Origin: UBA1381 sp964399965 | GTDB taxonomy: Bacteria > Bacillota > Clostridia > UBA1381 | NCBI GenBank assembly: GCA_964399965.1 | Contig: CAYNRX010000016.1 | Location: forward strand, 1-43,949 | Direction of reading: 5' to 3' | Length of the DNA: 43,949 bases | Shown here: positions 1 to 6,891 of the stretch, in pieces | Layout: each line of letters starts with the position of its first letter | How positions within the stretch are numbered: position 1 is the first letter of the stretch | The notes under the pieces: generated by a model | Database searches by the model: none | What the model saw: the letters and a program-made list of their open reading frames with translations, nothing else | Told to the model about the DNA's origin: nothing | Position numbers and translations under genes: made by a program

Positions 1-159
1 AGCATTTTTGCTTCGCAAAAATCGGCAGCAAGCTGCCGACCGCGCCATCTTGCGCGGTGCAAAGTCGTCAAAAATTGATTAAAATTCGAGGGTTGCACCC
101 TCGAGCTTCCAAGAATAAGGAAATAATTGTAAAACGCTATCGCGTTTTGCAATTATCTA
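1..159 (-). repeat. Palindrome-rich repeat, copy A (cut by window start)
   Basis: This is the reverse complement of the first 159 bases of the complete copy at 4197-4475. The ungapped alignment has about 10 mismatches by eye. It ends with CTA at 157-159, the outer end of the terminal inverted repeat. It contains hairpins at about 2-21 (ATTTTTGC arms), 23-38 (CGGCAGC arms), 39-58 (ACCGCGC arms), 86-105 (CTCGAGGGT-like) and 124-154 (AATTGTAAAACGC-like). The rest of the copy lies outside the window. Confidence 0.9.
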
Positions 160-273
160 GATATTTTCATTGTTGACAGGCATATCGCCCTGCTTGCCGG
201 GGCAAGAATTATACGCCCTGCTCCAATTATTATATCACAGTTTTTTTACAAAAATATTAACTATTTACAACAA
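160..273. other. Intergenic spacer between repeat copy A and the HAD gene
   Basis: There is no gene here. The only structure is a small perfect hairpin at 193-206 (CTTGCC arms) flanked by CCCTGC on one side and GCCCTGC on the other. It lacks a clear U-tract, so I do not call it a terminator for the phosphatase that ends at 274. Confidence 0.4.
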
Positions 274-942
274 TCACTTGACAAAATCCGCCAAACGAGC
301 AATGTCCGCCGGCTTTTCCAGGATTATATCCGCACCGGCCTCCGAAAGCTCCTCCTGTGTGCGGAAGCCCCAAAGGACGCCCGCCGTCCTCATGCCCGCG
401 TTCTTTCCGGTGAATATATCAACATTCGTGTCGCCTACAAATACGCACTCGCTGCTCTTCACCCCGAACATCTCCGCCAGAAGCAGCGCGCCGTCAGGAG
501 CCGGTTTTTTGGGCGTATCCTCGCGCTGTCCGCGTATCTCGTCAAACAGCCCTCCATCGAACAGCTTATCGCATACCATGCGCACCACATTATCCGGCTT
601 GTTGGAGAGCACCGCCGTTTTAACGCCGGCTTTTCTCAGGCTCTTTACCGCTTCAACGATCCCCTCATACGGCTTAGTATCGAATATCACGTCCGCCTCG
701 TAGGCCGCATCATATACTGTGCAAGCCTTTTTAAACAGTTCCTCCCCATCACGGCCAAAGCAGGCGAGCATACGGTGTATAAGCACGCTGCGCCCATCTC
801 CCACGAGCGTTTTATAATCCTCGACCGCTATCTCCGGCAGACCGCAGGCCGAAAGGGCAGTGTTTCCGTAATGGGCTATAGTGGACAACGTGTCGGCAAG
901 CGTGCCGTCTAAATCAAATATGCATAATTTCATTATGACCAT
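274..942 (-). CDS. HAD-IA hydrolase, phosphoglycolate phosphatase-like
   Basis: This is a soluble haloacid-dehalogenase phosphatase of about 220 residues, the usual length for Gph/PGP-type enzymes. Motif I (DLDGTLADT) is at the N terminus. A small cap domain follows, then motif II in VLSNKPDN, the conserved Lys in KKPAPDG, and the acidic motif in VFVGDTNVDI. The family hydrolyses small phosphoesters such as 2-phosphoglycolate; the exact substrate cannot be read from sequence. The start is ambiguous: the SD AGGAG lies 3 nt before ATG 942 and 12 nt before ATG 933. Transcription probably starts from the perfect promoter at 1092-1120, giving a leader of about 140 nt that can fold (963-1067). Confidence 0.85.
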   Translation of the reverse strand: MVIMKLCIFDLDGTLADTLSTIAHYGNTALSACGLPEIAVEDYKTLVGDGRSVLIHRMLACFGRDGEELFKKACTVYDAAYEADVIFDTKPYEGIVEAVKSLRKAGVKTAVLSNKPDNVVRMVCDKLFDGGLFDEIRGQREDTPKKPAPDGALLLAEMFGVKSSECVFVGDTNVDIFTGKNAGMRTAGVLWGFRTQEELSEAGADIILEKPADIARLADFVK

Positions 943-962
943 TAACTCCTTTCACAAAACTA

Positions 963-1067
963 AAGTTTGAAAGAAAATCGTTCAGATTGCCGCCAAAGCG
1001 ACCGCCGCTGTACGTGTGTACCGCAATGGGAGCTTTGGTGGTGAGATGGGCGATTTTATTCAAACTT
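963..1067 (-). promoter_or_regulatory. Long imperfect hairpin in the HAD gene leader
   Basis: The outer arms AAGTTTGAA/TTCAAACTT and AAAATCG/CGATTTT pair, separated by a small internal loop. An inner stem pairs CCGCCAAAGC at 990-999 with GCTTTGGTGG at 1032-1041, with one G-U pair. The apex has GTAC arms. The whole 105 bases lie between the promoter at 1092-1120 and the HAD start, so they would be the 5' leader. I do not recognise a known riboswitch. A 49-codon TTG-start ORF (1063 to 914) with AAGGAG upstream also crosses it. Confidence 0.55.
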
Positions 1068-1091
1068 CTCCTTGCAATGTTTTATGTGTTT

Positions 1092-1120
1092 ATTATACAA
1101 CGCCACGGCAGCCGTGTCAA
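1092..1120 (-). promoter_or_regulatory. Sigma-A-type promoter for the HAD gene
   Basis: On the minus strand this reads TTGACA, a 17-bp spacer, then TATAAT, a perfect consensus. The predicted start is near 1085, about 140 bases before the HAD start codon. Confidence 0.8.
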
Positions 1121-1131
1121 CCTCCCTGCAG

Positions 1132-1150
1132 AAACGGCTTCGTGCAAAAT
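1132..1150. repeat. 19-bp direct repeat, left copy
   Basis: The sequence AAACGGCTTCGTGCAAAAT occurs here and identically at 1998-2016. The two copies bracket the 1262-1903 gene together with its promoter and terminator. Confidence 0.85.
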
Positions 1151-1185
1151 TTTTGGAAAAAATTTAAAAATATTTTGAGAGCAAA

Positions 1186-1237
1186 AACCCCCTCAGAGTA
1201 AATCGAATATTATTTCACATTTCTCTCTAAGGGGGTT
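1186..1237 (-). terminator. Rho-independent terminator of the 1262-1903 gene
   Basis: A 13-bp stem (AACCCCCTCAGAG against CTCTAAGGGGGTT, one mismatch) lies directly downstream of the stop at 1262. On the minus strand the stem runs into a T-tract. Confidence 0.8.
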
Positions 1238-1261
1238 ATATCATTTTTTGTAATATTTTTG

Positions 1262-1903
1262 TCAATAGGCAATGTCAGCTTGCATAATACTGTCCATAAG
1301 TTCGGTGTCGCTGAGCATATAATTTACAAAATCTATGTAAAGCTGTATAAAGTCTGCATTTTCAGAAGATACTGCTGTTTCATTAAGCTCATACCATTCC
1401 CCGGCTCTGCTCATAAACTCAGGTATTTTCCAATTTTTGAATAATTCCTGATAAGCCGGAAAATCCTGCGGATACATGATCATTCTTTCAAGGCAGTGTT
1501 CGTAGTTGTAAAAGCCGGTTATCAGCCGGTTTGTCTCTCGCTTGTATCTTTTCGGATAATCAGGAGCAAGTGTGGCGGCTGTCGTACGTATCCGTCCAGA
1601 CTTATACATTTCGTTCATCAGGAAATACCCTTCGTTTTCCCAGTCGTCAAGGAGCTGATAGGCGGACAGATATCTGTTGGCCGAATCTTCTATTTGCAGC
1701 TTTTGGGCTGTACTTGAAAGCAGCGGTATCGACCGCAGGAGCCTTGAGATTTCAGCATCTGTTTGCTGATGCAGATATTTTTCAGCGCGGCAGCAGAGCA
1801 CGCCGGCAATTACCGCAGCGACAAAAAGCAAGATGCACAGCGATGCAAGCACCATCAGTGCAAACGGACGTTTTTTAGATTTTTTGTGTGCAGGATTATC
1901 CAT
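1262..1903 (-). CDS. Membrane-anchored protein of unknown function
   Basis: I do not recognise this 213-residue protein. A short basic N terminus (KKSKKRP) is followed by one strongly hydrophobic segment at about residues 15-38, then a mostly helical, charged domain outside the membrane rich in Tyr and Glu. That layout suggests a type II membrane protein with an extracytoplasmic domain. The longer ATG at 1942 is unlikely, because it falls inside the promoter at 1933-1961. ATG 1903 has AAAGAAAGGG upstream at good spacing. The gene is monocistronic, with its own promoter and terminator, and lies between two 19-bp direct repeats. Confidence 0.7.
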   Translation of the reverse strand: MDNPAHKKSKKRPFALMVLASLCILLFVAAVIAGVLCCRAEKYLHQQTDAEISRLLRSIPLLSSTAQKLQIEDSANRYLSAYQLLDDWENEGYFLMNEMYKSGRIRTTAATLAPDYPKRYKRETNRLITGFYNYEHCLERMIMYPQDFPAYQELFKNWKIPEFMSRAGEWYELNETAVSSENADFIQLYIDFVNYMLSDTELMDSIMQADIAY

Positions 1904-1932
1904 ATTAAATACCCTTTCTTTGACATATTTTG

Positions 1933-1961
1933 AATATATCATATTTCTCTGTCATTGTCAA
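1933..1961 (-). promoter_or_regulatory. Promoter of the 1262-1903 gene
   Basis: On the minus strand this reads TTGACA, 17 bp, TATATT. The predicted transcript starts near 1926, which supports translation from ATG 1903 rather than 1942. Confidence 0.7.
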
Positions 1962-1997
1962 TATGTTTTGTGAAATATTTGAAATTTTTTCACCAAA

Positions 1998-2016
1998 AAA
2001 CGGCTTCGTGCAAAAT
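1998..2016. repeat. 19-bp direct repeat, right copy
   Basis: Identical to 1132-1150 and in the same orientation. It lies just upstream of the likely promoter of the SLH protein gene. Confidence 0.85.
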
Positions 2017-2080
2017 ATTGGCTTTTTTCCTTTAATATGATAAACTATAGCCATAAACAACCTACAAGGAGGGTACCATT

Positions 2081-3238
2081 ATGAAAAAATATTACTTATG
2101 TTTACTGTTGACGTTGTCGCTTCTGATGGGTATAACTGCCCCGGCGCTGGCCGCTGACTATACCTTCATCGACCGCAGCGGCAATGAGCGGACTGTCCCT
2201 GACGGAGAATATTCTTTTGCCACACGCGTTGTTGACTTCATCCCCGGCGATCCCTGGACTTCAAGAGAGGATGCGCAGGATCCCAACGACGTGCTCGGCC
2301 TTCCCGACCGCGAGGACGGCCGCGACGACAACGCTCTGACGCTGGGGGCCGGCGGAATATTGACACTGGAATTTAACATCAGCATAATAGACGGCGATGG
2401 CGATGATATCTATGTCTTTGAAGTCGGAGGCCAGGCTGAGGCGACCAAGGTAGAGGTCAGCAGCGATCTTGTAACATGGTACGAGGTAGGCACAGCCGAA
2501 GGCGATACCACCGGTATCGACATAAACGGCAAGACCCCGGCAGGCGGTGCATTTCGCTATGTGCGCCTTACAGATCTTAAGGAATCCCCCAGCGGCACAT
2601 GGCCGGGCGCAGATATCGATGCTGTCGCCGGGCTGAATGTGCGTCCTGTATCCAGCGGCTGGTCCGAAAGCGATATCGATAAGGCCTTTGAATATGATCT
2701 TGTTCCGCAGATCCTTGAGCACGCCGTTTTATCGGAGCCGATAACGCGGCTGGAATTTGCCGCCCTCTCCGTTAAAACGTACGAAAACCTTTCCGGAACG
2801 GAGGCTATCCCCTCAATAGTGAATCCCTTTACAGACTGCAACGATGTGGAAATGCTCAAAGCCTACAACCTCGGGGTAGCCATCGGCACTTCCGATACCA
2901 CCTTTGAGCCGGATACGCTCCTAAACCGCGAACAGGCCGCCACCATGCTCACGCGCGTATTTAAACGGTCGACCATCCCCGGCTGGAGCATAGACAAGGA
3001 CGGCGAGTTCACTCTTTCCTACACAAAGCCCGGCGAATTTGCGGATGATATAAACATCTCCGACTGGGCAAAAGACAGCGTGTATTTTATGGCGGCAAAC
3101 AACATAATACAGGGGCTGGGCGACAACAATTTTGCCCCCAAAAACGTCACCAGCGAACAGGAGGCCGCCGGCTATGCCAATGCAACACGGGAACAAGCTC
3201 TGGCTATCGCGGTGAGAATGGTGGAAAACCTTAAATAA
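2081..3238 (+). CDS. Secreted SLH-domain surface protein
   Basis: The 385-residue protein begins with a clear signal peptide (basic MKK, hydrophobic core, ALAA cleavage region near residue 25). Residues about 30-190 form a beta-rich domain with Asp/Gly-rich stretches, resembling discoidin- or cadherin-like adhesion domains. The C-terminal half carries S-layer-homology repeats; the clearest are FTDCNDVEMLKAYNLGVAIG with NREQAATMLTR, and FADDINISDWAKDSVYFMA with TREQALAIAVR. SLH repeats usually bind pyruvylated secondary cell-wall polymer, so this is probably a wall-attached protein of unknown ligand. The SD AAGGAGGG (2066-2073) precedes ATG 2081. A weak promoter (TTGGCT at 2018, TAAACT at 2041, 17-bp spacer) is possible. 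Confidence 0.88.
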   Translation: MKKYYLCLLLTLSLLMGITAPALAADYTFIDRSGNERTVPDGEYSFATRVVDFIPGDPWTSREDAQDPNDVLGLPDREDGRDDNALTLGAGGILTLEFNISIIDGDGDDIYVFEVGGQAEATKVEVSSDLVTWYEVGTAEGDTTGIDINGKTPAGGAFRYVRLTDLKESPSGTWPGADIDAVAGLNVRPVSSGWSESDIDKAFEYDLVPQILEHAVLSEPITRLEFAALSVKTYENLSGTEAIPSIVNPFTDCNDVEMLKAYNLGVAIGTSDTTFEPDTLLNREQAATMLTRVFKRSTIPGWSIDKDGEFTLSYTKPGEFADDINISDWAKDSVYFMAANNIIQGLGDNNFAPKNVTSEQEAAGYANATREQALAIAVRMVENLK

Positions 3239-3281
3239 AATCAGCATCTGCCTCCTGCCAAACCCGTTTTAAATCTCTAAA

Positions 3282-3333
3282 AAAGCTCCGCACCGCAAAG
3301 CCTGTCCTTATTGCTTTTACGGTGCGGGGCTTT
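3282..3333 (+). terminator. Terminator of the SLH protein gene
   Basis: AAAGCTCCGCACCG pairs with CGGTGCGGGGCTTT, including one G-U pair, and is followed by a T-rich stretch. It separates the SLH gene from the two-component operon. Confidence 0.75.
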
Positions 3334-3375
3334 AATATTTCCACAAAATTTCCTTAAAATTGTCACATTTCCCTC

Positions 3376-3404
3376 TTGAAGATTTTCCGAATATCTGTTA
3401 AAAT
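3376..3404 (+). promoter_or_regulatory. Promoter of the two-component operon
   Basis: TTGAAG, 17 bp, TAAAAT. Transcription would start near 3411, leaving about 54 bases before the TTG start codon of the regulator. Confidence 0.65.
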
Positions 3405-3464
3405 AATAAGTAAGCAAAGTTTTATAAATATATGCAAAATAACCAAGGGAAAGGATGCTTTATT

Positions 3465-4181
3465 TTGAACAAACGCACTATTCTCATCATTGAGGATGAG
3501 CAGCCTATAGTTGATATTTTGAAATTCAATCTGGAAAATGCCGGCTACCGCACTATAACCGCCCTTGACGGCATAACAGGGCTTGAAAAGGCTTTAAATG
3601 AATCGCCTGATCTGATACTGCTTGACGTCATGCTCCCCGGCATAGACGGTCACGAGGTCTGCCGCCGTGTGCGCGAGAAATCGAACGTGGCAATAATAAT
3701 GCTCACTGCCCGCGAAGAGGAGCTTGACAAGGTGCTGGGGCTTGAGCTGGGCGCTGACGACTATATCACCAAGCCCTTCTCTATCCGCGAGCTTCTCGCA
3801 AGGGTAAAAGCCAATCTTCGCCGTATCACGGAGCTGGAGATAGCCGCCCTTACCCAAACCGAGGAGAAGAAAAACCCCGATACCTTGACGTTCGGCGATC
3901 TTTCAATAAATATTTCCCGCTACGAGGTCAAGAAAAATAACGAGATAATCGACATAACCCTGCGTGAATTTGAGCTTTTAAAATTCCTCGTCAACCAGCC
4001 CAACACCATATTCAGCCGTGAAACACTGATGGAAAATGTCTGGGGCTACGAATATTACGGGGACGTGCGCACCGTGGACGTGACCATCAGACGACTGCGC
4101 GAAAAAATAGAGGACGACCCGCGTATGCCTAAATATATAATCACCAAAAGAGGCGTAGGCTATTATTTCAGCGTCTCCTAA
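3465..4181 (+). CDS. phoP: OmpR/PhoB-family response regulator
   Basis: The receiver domain (about residues 4-118) has the acidic pair in IIEDEQ, the phospho-acceptor Asp54 in LLDVMLPG, the Thr in MLTAREEE and the Lys in TKPF. The C-terminal winged helix (about 140-238) ends in the typical VRTVDVTIRRLREKIEDD and RGVGYYF motifs. I chose TTG 3465 because AAGGGAAAGGA lies about 10 bases upstream and the product then starts right at the receiver fold; ATG 3432 has no ribosome site. It pairs with the kinase at 4489. Length and pairing match PhoP of phosphate-type systems, but no phosphate gene is nearby, so the signal is inferred. Confidence 0.9.
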   Translation: MNKRTILIIEDEQPIVDILKFNLENAGYRTITALDGITGLEKALNESPDLILLDVMLPGIDGHEVCRRVREKSNVAIIMLTAREEELDKVLGLELGADDYITKPFSIRELLARVKANLRRITELEIAALTQTEEKKNPDTLTFGDLSINISRYEVKKNNEIIDITLREFELLKFLVNQPNTIFSRETLMENVWGYEYYGDVRTVDVTIRRLREKIEDDPRMPKYIITKRGVGYYFSVS

Positions 4182-4183
4182 AC

Positions 4184-4196
4184 AGAAAGGAATAAT
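4184..4196 (+). repeat. 13-bp target-site duplication, left
   Basis: AGAAAGGAATAAT directly precedes the TAG end of the 279-bp element and is repeated exactly at 4476-4488. It contains a Shine-Dalgarno-like AAAGGA. Confidence 0.85.
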
Positions 4197-4475
4197 TAGA
4201 TAATTGCGAAACGCGACAGCGTTTTACAATTATTTCCTTATTCTTGAGAGCTCGAGAGTGAAACCCTCGAATTTCAATCAATTTTTGACGACTCCGCACT
4301 GCGCAAGATGGCGCGGTCGGCAGCTTGCTGCCGATTTTTGCGAAGCAAAAATGCTGAAAATGCGTCAAAAATTGCGAAAATAAAAGTTTCAGCGGTCTTT
4401 AGACCGCCAATCAACGGAACTTTTATTTTCTTCATTAGCCAGAAATCAATTGCGAAAAGGTTTCGCAATTGACTA
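4197..4475 (+). mobile_element. 279-bp palindromic MITE-like element, complete copy
   Basis: This non-coding element fills the gap between response regulator and kinase. Terminal inverted repeats are TAG, two variable bases, then AATTGCGAAAC (14 of 16 matched), at 4197-4212 and 4460-4475. Inside are hairpins at about 4202-4231, 4250-4270, 4295-4318, 4319-4334 (CGGCAGC arms), 4334-4352 (ATTTTTGC arms), a nested pair with outer arms ATAAAAGTT/AACTTTTAT at 4380-4428 and inner GCGGTCT arms, and CAATTGCGAAA arms at 4448-4472. CAATTTTTGACG near 4279 is matched by its inverse near 4363. There is no ORF of transposase size. Flanking 13-bp direct repeats and two further copies at the window ends indicate a dispersed, formerly mobile element. 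Confidence 0.88.
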
Positions 4476-4488
4476 AGAAAGGAATAAT
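4476..4488 (+). repeat. 13-bp target-site duplication, right, holding the kinase SD
   Basis: An exact copy of 4184-4196. Its AAAGGA is the ribosome-binding site of the kinase starting at 4489, so the duplication appears to have preserved the kinase's translation signal. Confidence 0.85.
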
Positions 4489-6318
4489 ATGTTTAAAAGC
4501 ACAAGACGAAAAATATCCTTAAGTTTTGTCGTTCTCACGCTTATACTGCTTTTGGCTGTGTGGATAGCGTTTCCTCTGGGCATGATGATATCTGACCGCA
4601 ATTCATTCCGCGATGACTGCTCTGCACTTTTGAGCACCTCCTTCGTATCACAATTAAGCTCAGCGGCAGCTCACCGGGAATACGTGCAGACTACAGCCAA
4701 TCCGGAGATCGGCAGCTACATTGTGGAGGAGGTGCCAACGGATAACCTGCCCTCACTTGTCAGCCTGCTGGAGCAGAATGCGGGCGATTTTTTGAAAAAC
4801 AGCGACCGCAGCTGCTATATACTCGACAGCTCGGCAAACGTCCTTTATTCCTCACCCGGAGCCTCGACCCCGGCAACAACACAAAGCATCGAGGACGCCC
4901 GGCAGAATACTGCCTCCTCGCAAATAAGTATGCGCGGCTCCTATATGGACTACGCGCTGCCGGTGGCGGCCGATGGTGAGGTCAAATACATAATATATCT
5001 TTTTGACAGCCGCCAAATGCATTATCAGGATATCGCCTCCTTTATGAAAGTCTCCGCCTACGCTGCGCTTCCGGCTGTGGCGGCAGTCATCATCTGCGGA
5101 ATATTTACCGCCCGCATTGTCACCCGGCCGCTCACGGAATTAAACGCGCGTACAAAGGAGCTTTTCAACGGCGATACGAATGCAATGGCTCTCTTCCCTC
5201 CCGGGGACGAGTTCGGCGAGATAGCCTCCACCCTCACCAAAATGGCCGAGGGACTAAATGAATCCATGGCCGAGATACGCAACCAGAAAACGACCGTGGA
5301 AACCATCCTGCAAAACATGCACGACGGCGTCCTGGCGTTTGATCTTAAAGGAGAGCTGACCCACATCAACCCCGAGGCAAAAAAGCTCTTGAACCGCAAT
5401 TTTGTGGACGATATCAGCTTTGACAGTTTTTTCAAAGAGATAAACGCCAATATCACCCTGGGCGATCTTTTATACGTATCACAGGATTCATCGCTTGAGC
5501 GGCAAGTCTGCATACAGAACGACAAGTATTTACAAATGAATTTCGCCGCCTTTAGGGTCGATGACAAGATAAGCGGTATCCTGGTCGTTATTCATGATAT
5601 AACAAAACAGCAGAAGCTCGACCAATCTCGGCGCAATTTTGTGGCTAATGTTTCCCACGAGCTGCGCACACCGCTTACGACCATCAAATCCTATGCGGAA
5701 ACCCTTGTCAGCGCGCCTTCTGCCGACAAGGCTCTGCAATCGCGCTTTCTGGAGGTTATAGCCTCCGAGGCCGACCGCATGGCGCGTATATTGAGCGATC
5801 TTCTGACGCTTTCTGCCCTGGATGAAAAAACGGCGGCCTTTAAAGCACCGGAGCCGATAGATGTACGGCTAATGCTGGAAACAGTTACCGAACGTATGCG
5901 TATAAATTCACGCAAAAAGAAGCAGACGCTTCTCTACACCCCGATAAACGAGGTGCCCATTATCCAGGGCGATCGGGACGGTCTGGAACGCGTTATCGTA
6001 AACGTTTTATCAAACGCCATAAAATACACCCCTGCGGAAGGACGGATAGACGTGTTCTCAAGCAGGCTCTTTTCCGACGTCTGCATAAAGGTCGTAGACA
6101 ACGGGATCGGCATCCCTGAGGAAAATCTGCCCCATATCTTCGACCGCTTCTACCGCGTGGACAAGGCTCGTTCCCGCGATACCGGCGGCACCGGTCTGGG
6201 GCTTGCGATAGCCAAGCAGACGATAGAATCATCTTTCGGCGGACGTATAAAGATAAACAGCCAGCTGCATAAAGGCACCGAGGTCGTGATAACCATACCT
6301 CTGCCAAAAACAAAATAA
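4489..6318 (+). CDS. phoR: PhoR-like membrane sensor histidine kinase
   Basis: This is a 609-residue kinase. TM1 is at about residues 8-33, an extracytoplasmic sensor region covers 34-185, and TM2 is at about 188-212. A HAMP linker (about 212-262) and a PAS domain (about 268-380, starting ETILQNMHDGVLAFD) follow. The HisKA domain has His390 in NVSHELRTPLTTIK. The HATPase_c domain has the N box (NVLSNAIKYTPAEG), the G1 box (DNGIGIPEENLPHIFDRFYR) and the G2 box (GTGLGLAIAK). It should phosphorylate the regulator at 3465. The SD lies in the repeated AGAAAGGAATAAT directly before ATG. The 279-bp element separates it from its partner, which is unusual for this operon type. Confidence 0.92.
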   Translation: MFKSTRRKISLSFVVLTLILLLAVWIAFPLGMMISDRNSFRDDCSALLSTSFVSQLSSAAAHREYVQTTANPEIGSYIVEEVPTDNLPSLVSLLEQNAGDFLKNSDRSCYILDSSANVLYSSPGASTPATTQSIEDARQNTASSQISMRGSYMDYALPVAADGEVKYIIYLFDSRQMHYQDIASFMKVSAYAALPAVAAVIICGIFTARIVTRPLTELNARTKELFNGDTNAMALFPPGDEFGEIASTLTKMAEGLNESMAEIRNQKTTVETILQNMHDGVLAFDLKGELTHINPEAKKLLNRNFVDDISFDSFFKEINANITLGDLLYVSQDSSLERQVCIQNDKYLQMNFAAFRVDDKISGILVVIHDITKQQKLDQSRRNFVANVSHELRTPLTTIKSYAETLVSAPSADKALQSRFLEVIASEADRMARILSDLLTLSALDEKTAAFKAPEPIDVRLMLETVTERMRINSRKKKQTLLYTPINEVPIIQGDRDGLERVIVNVLSNAIKYTPAEGRIDVFSSRLFSDVCIKVVDNGIGIPEENLPHIFDRFYRVDKARSRDTGGTGLGLAIAKQTIESSFGGRIKINSQLHKGTEVVITIPLPKTK

Positions 6319-6324
6319 AAAAAT

Positions 6325-6356
6325 CGCGGTCTGTGATAACCACAGCCGCGTTTTTT
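6325..6356. terminator. Bidirectional terminator between convergent genes
   Basis: CGCGG/CCGCG and CTGTG/CACAG pair around a short loop, with A-runs on the left and T-runs on the right, so it can serve both the kinase (plus) and the HD gene (minus). It overlaps the HD gene's stop codon. Confidence 0.8.
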
Positions 6357-6891
6357 ACTGTCCGCCAAGCTTGTAAAACATCTCTGTATACTTCTCTTCG
6401 ATCTCCGCAAACGGTACAAACCCTGTCTGCGGCTGCGACATAAGCTCCGCCGTCCTGGCAAACACGTCCCGCCTCATCAGCCGCGAAAATTCAAACAGCA
6501 GCAGATCGTCGTCTATCGCCTTTACGGCCTGCATTTCCTCCGCTGACAGCATCTCAGTGAGGAATTTACGGTAGATCACTTTTAAAAGCCGATCTTCCGC
6601 TGTTGTGTACTCTTCCAGCATCTGCTTGACCGGACGCGTAACATCCGCTATATAGGCCTCGGCCGCGTCATGAAGCAGACAGGCCAGCTGCAACCGCATA
6701 GTATATCCACGCGCTTTTGCTTCCAGGGCGCAATTTATGCAGTGCTGTCCTACCGAATAAAATGATACGAAATGCCCGTTCGCCCGGCACAAAAGCGACA
6801 GTGCATGAGCGATATCCCTAATATCCACAAGCTCTGAGCGCGGATTTAGGGGATCAAAATCCTTTCCGGTATAAGTGGTTATACAGCTCAT
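6355..6891 (-). CDS. HD-domain phosphohydrolase, YfbR-like
   Basis: This 178-residue soluble protein has the HD superfamily metal site: His in SVGQHCINCA, HD in CLLHDAAEAYIADV, and a later Asp in AIDDDLL. The layout matches YfbR/HDDC2-type 5'-nucleotidases and short HD hydrolases, which act on nucleoside monophosphates; the substrate here is inferred from fold only. Its ATG overlaps the stop of the YnbB-like gene by 4 bases (ATGA), so translation is probably coupled. It is last in the fumA-ynbB-HD operon. Confidence 0.8.
   Translation of the reverse strand: MSCITTYTGKDFDPLNPRSELVDIRDIAHALSLLCRANGHFVSFYSVGQHCINCALEAKARGYTMRLQLACLLHDAAEAYIADVTRPVKQMLEEYTTAEDRLLKVIYRKFLTEMLSAEEMQAVKAIDDDLLLFEFSRLMRRDVFARTAELMSQPQTGFVPFAEIEEKYTEMFYKLGGQ

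Noticed and set aside
1016..1201. Plus-strand 61-63 codon frames in the HAD leader
   Set aside because: No ribosome site, and they overlap the minus-strand promoter and hairpin.
3432..3464. ATG 3432 as start of the response regulator
   Set aside because: No SD upstream; TTG 3465 has a strong SD and fits the family N terminus.
4197..4475. CRISPR-like array of short palindromes
   Set aside because: The palindromes differ from each other and have no regular repeat-spacer pattern.
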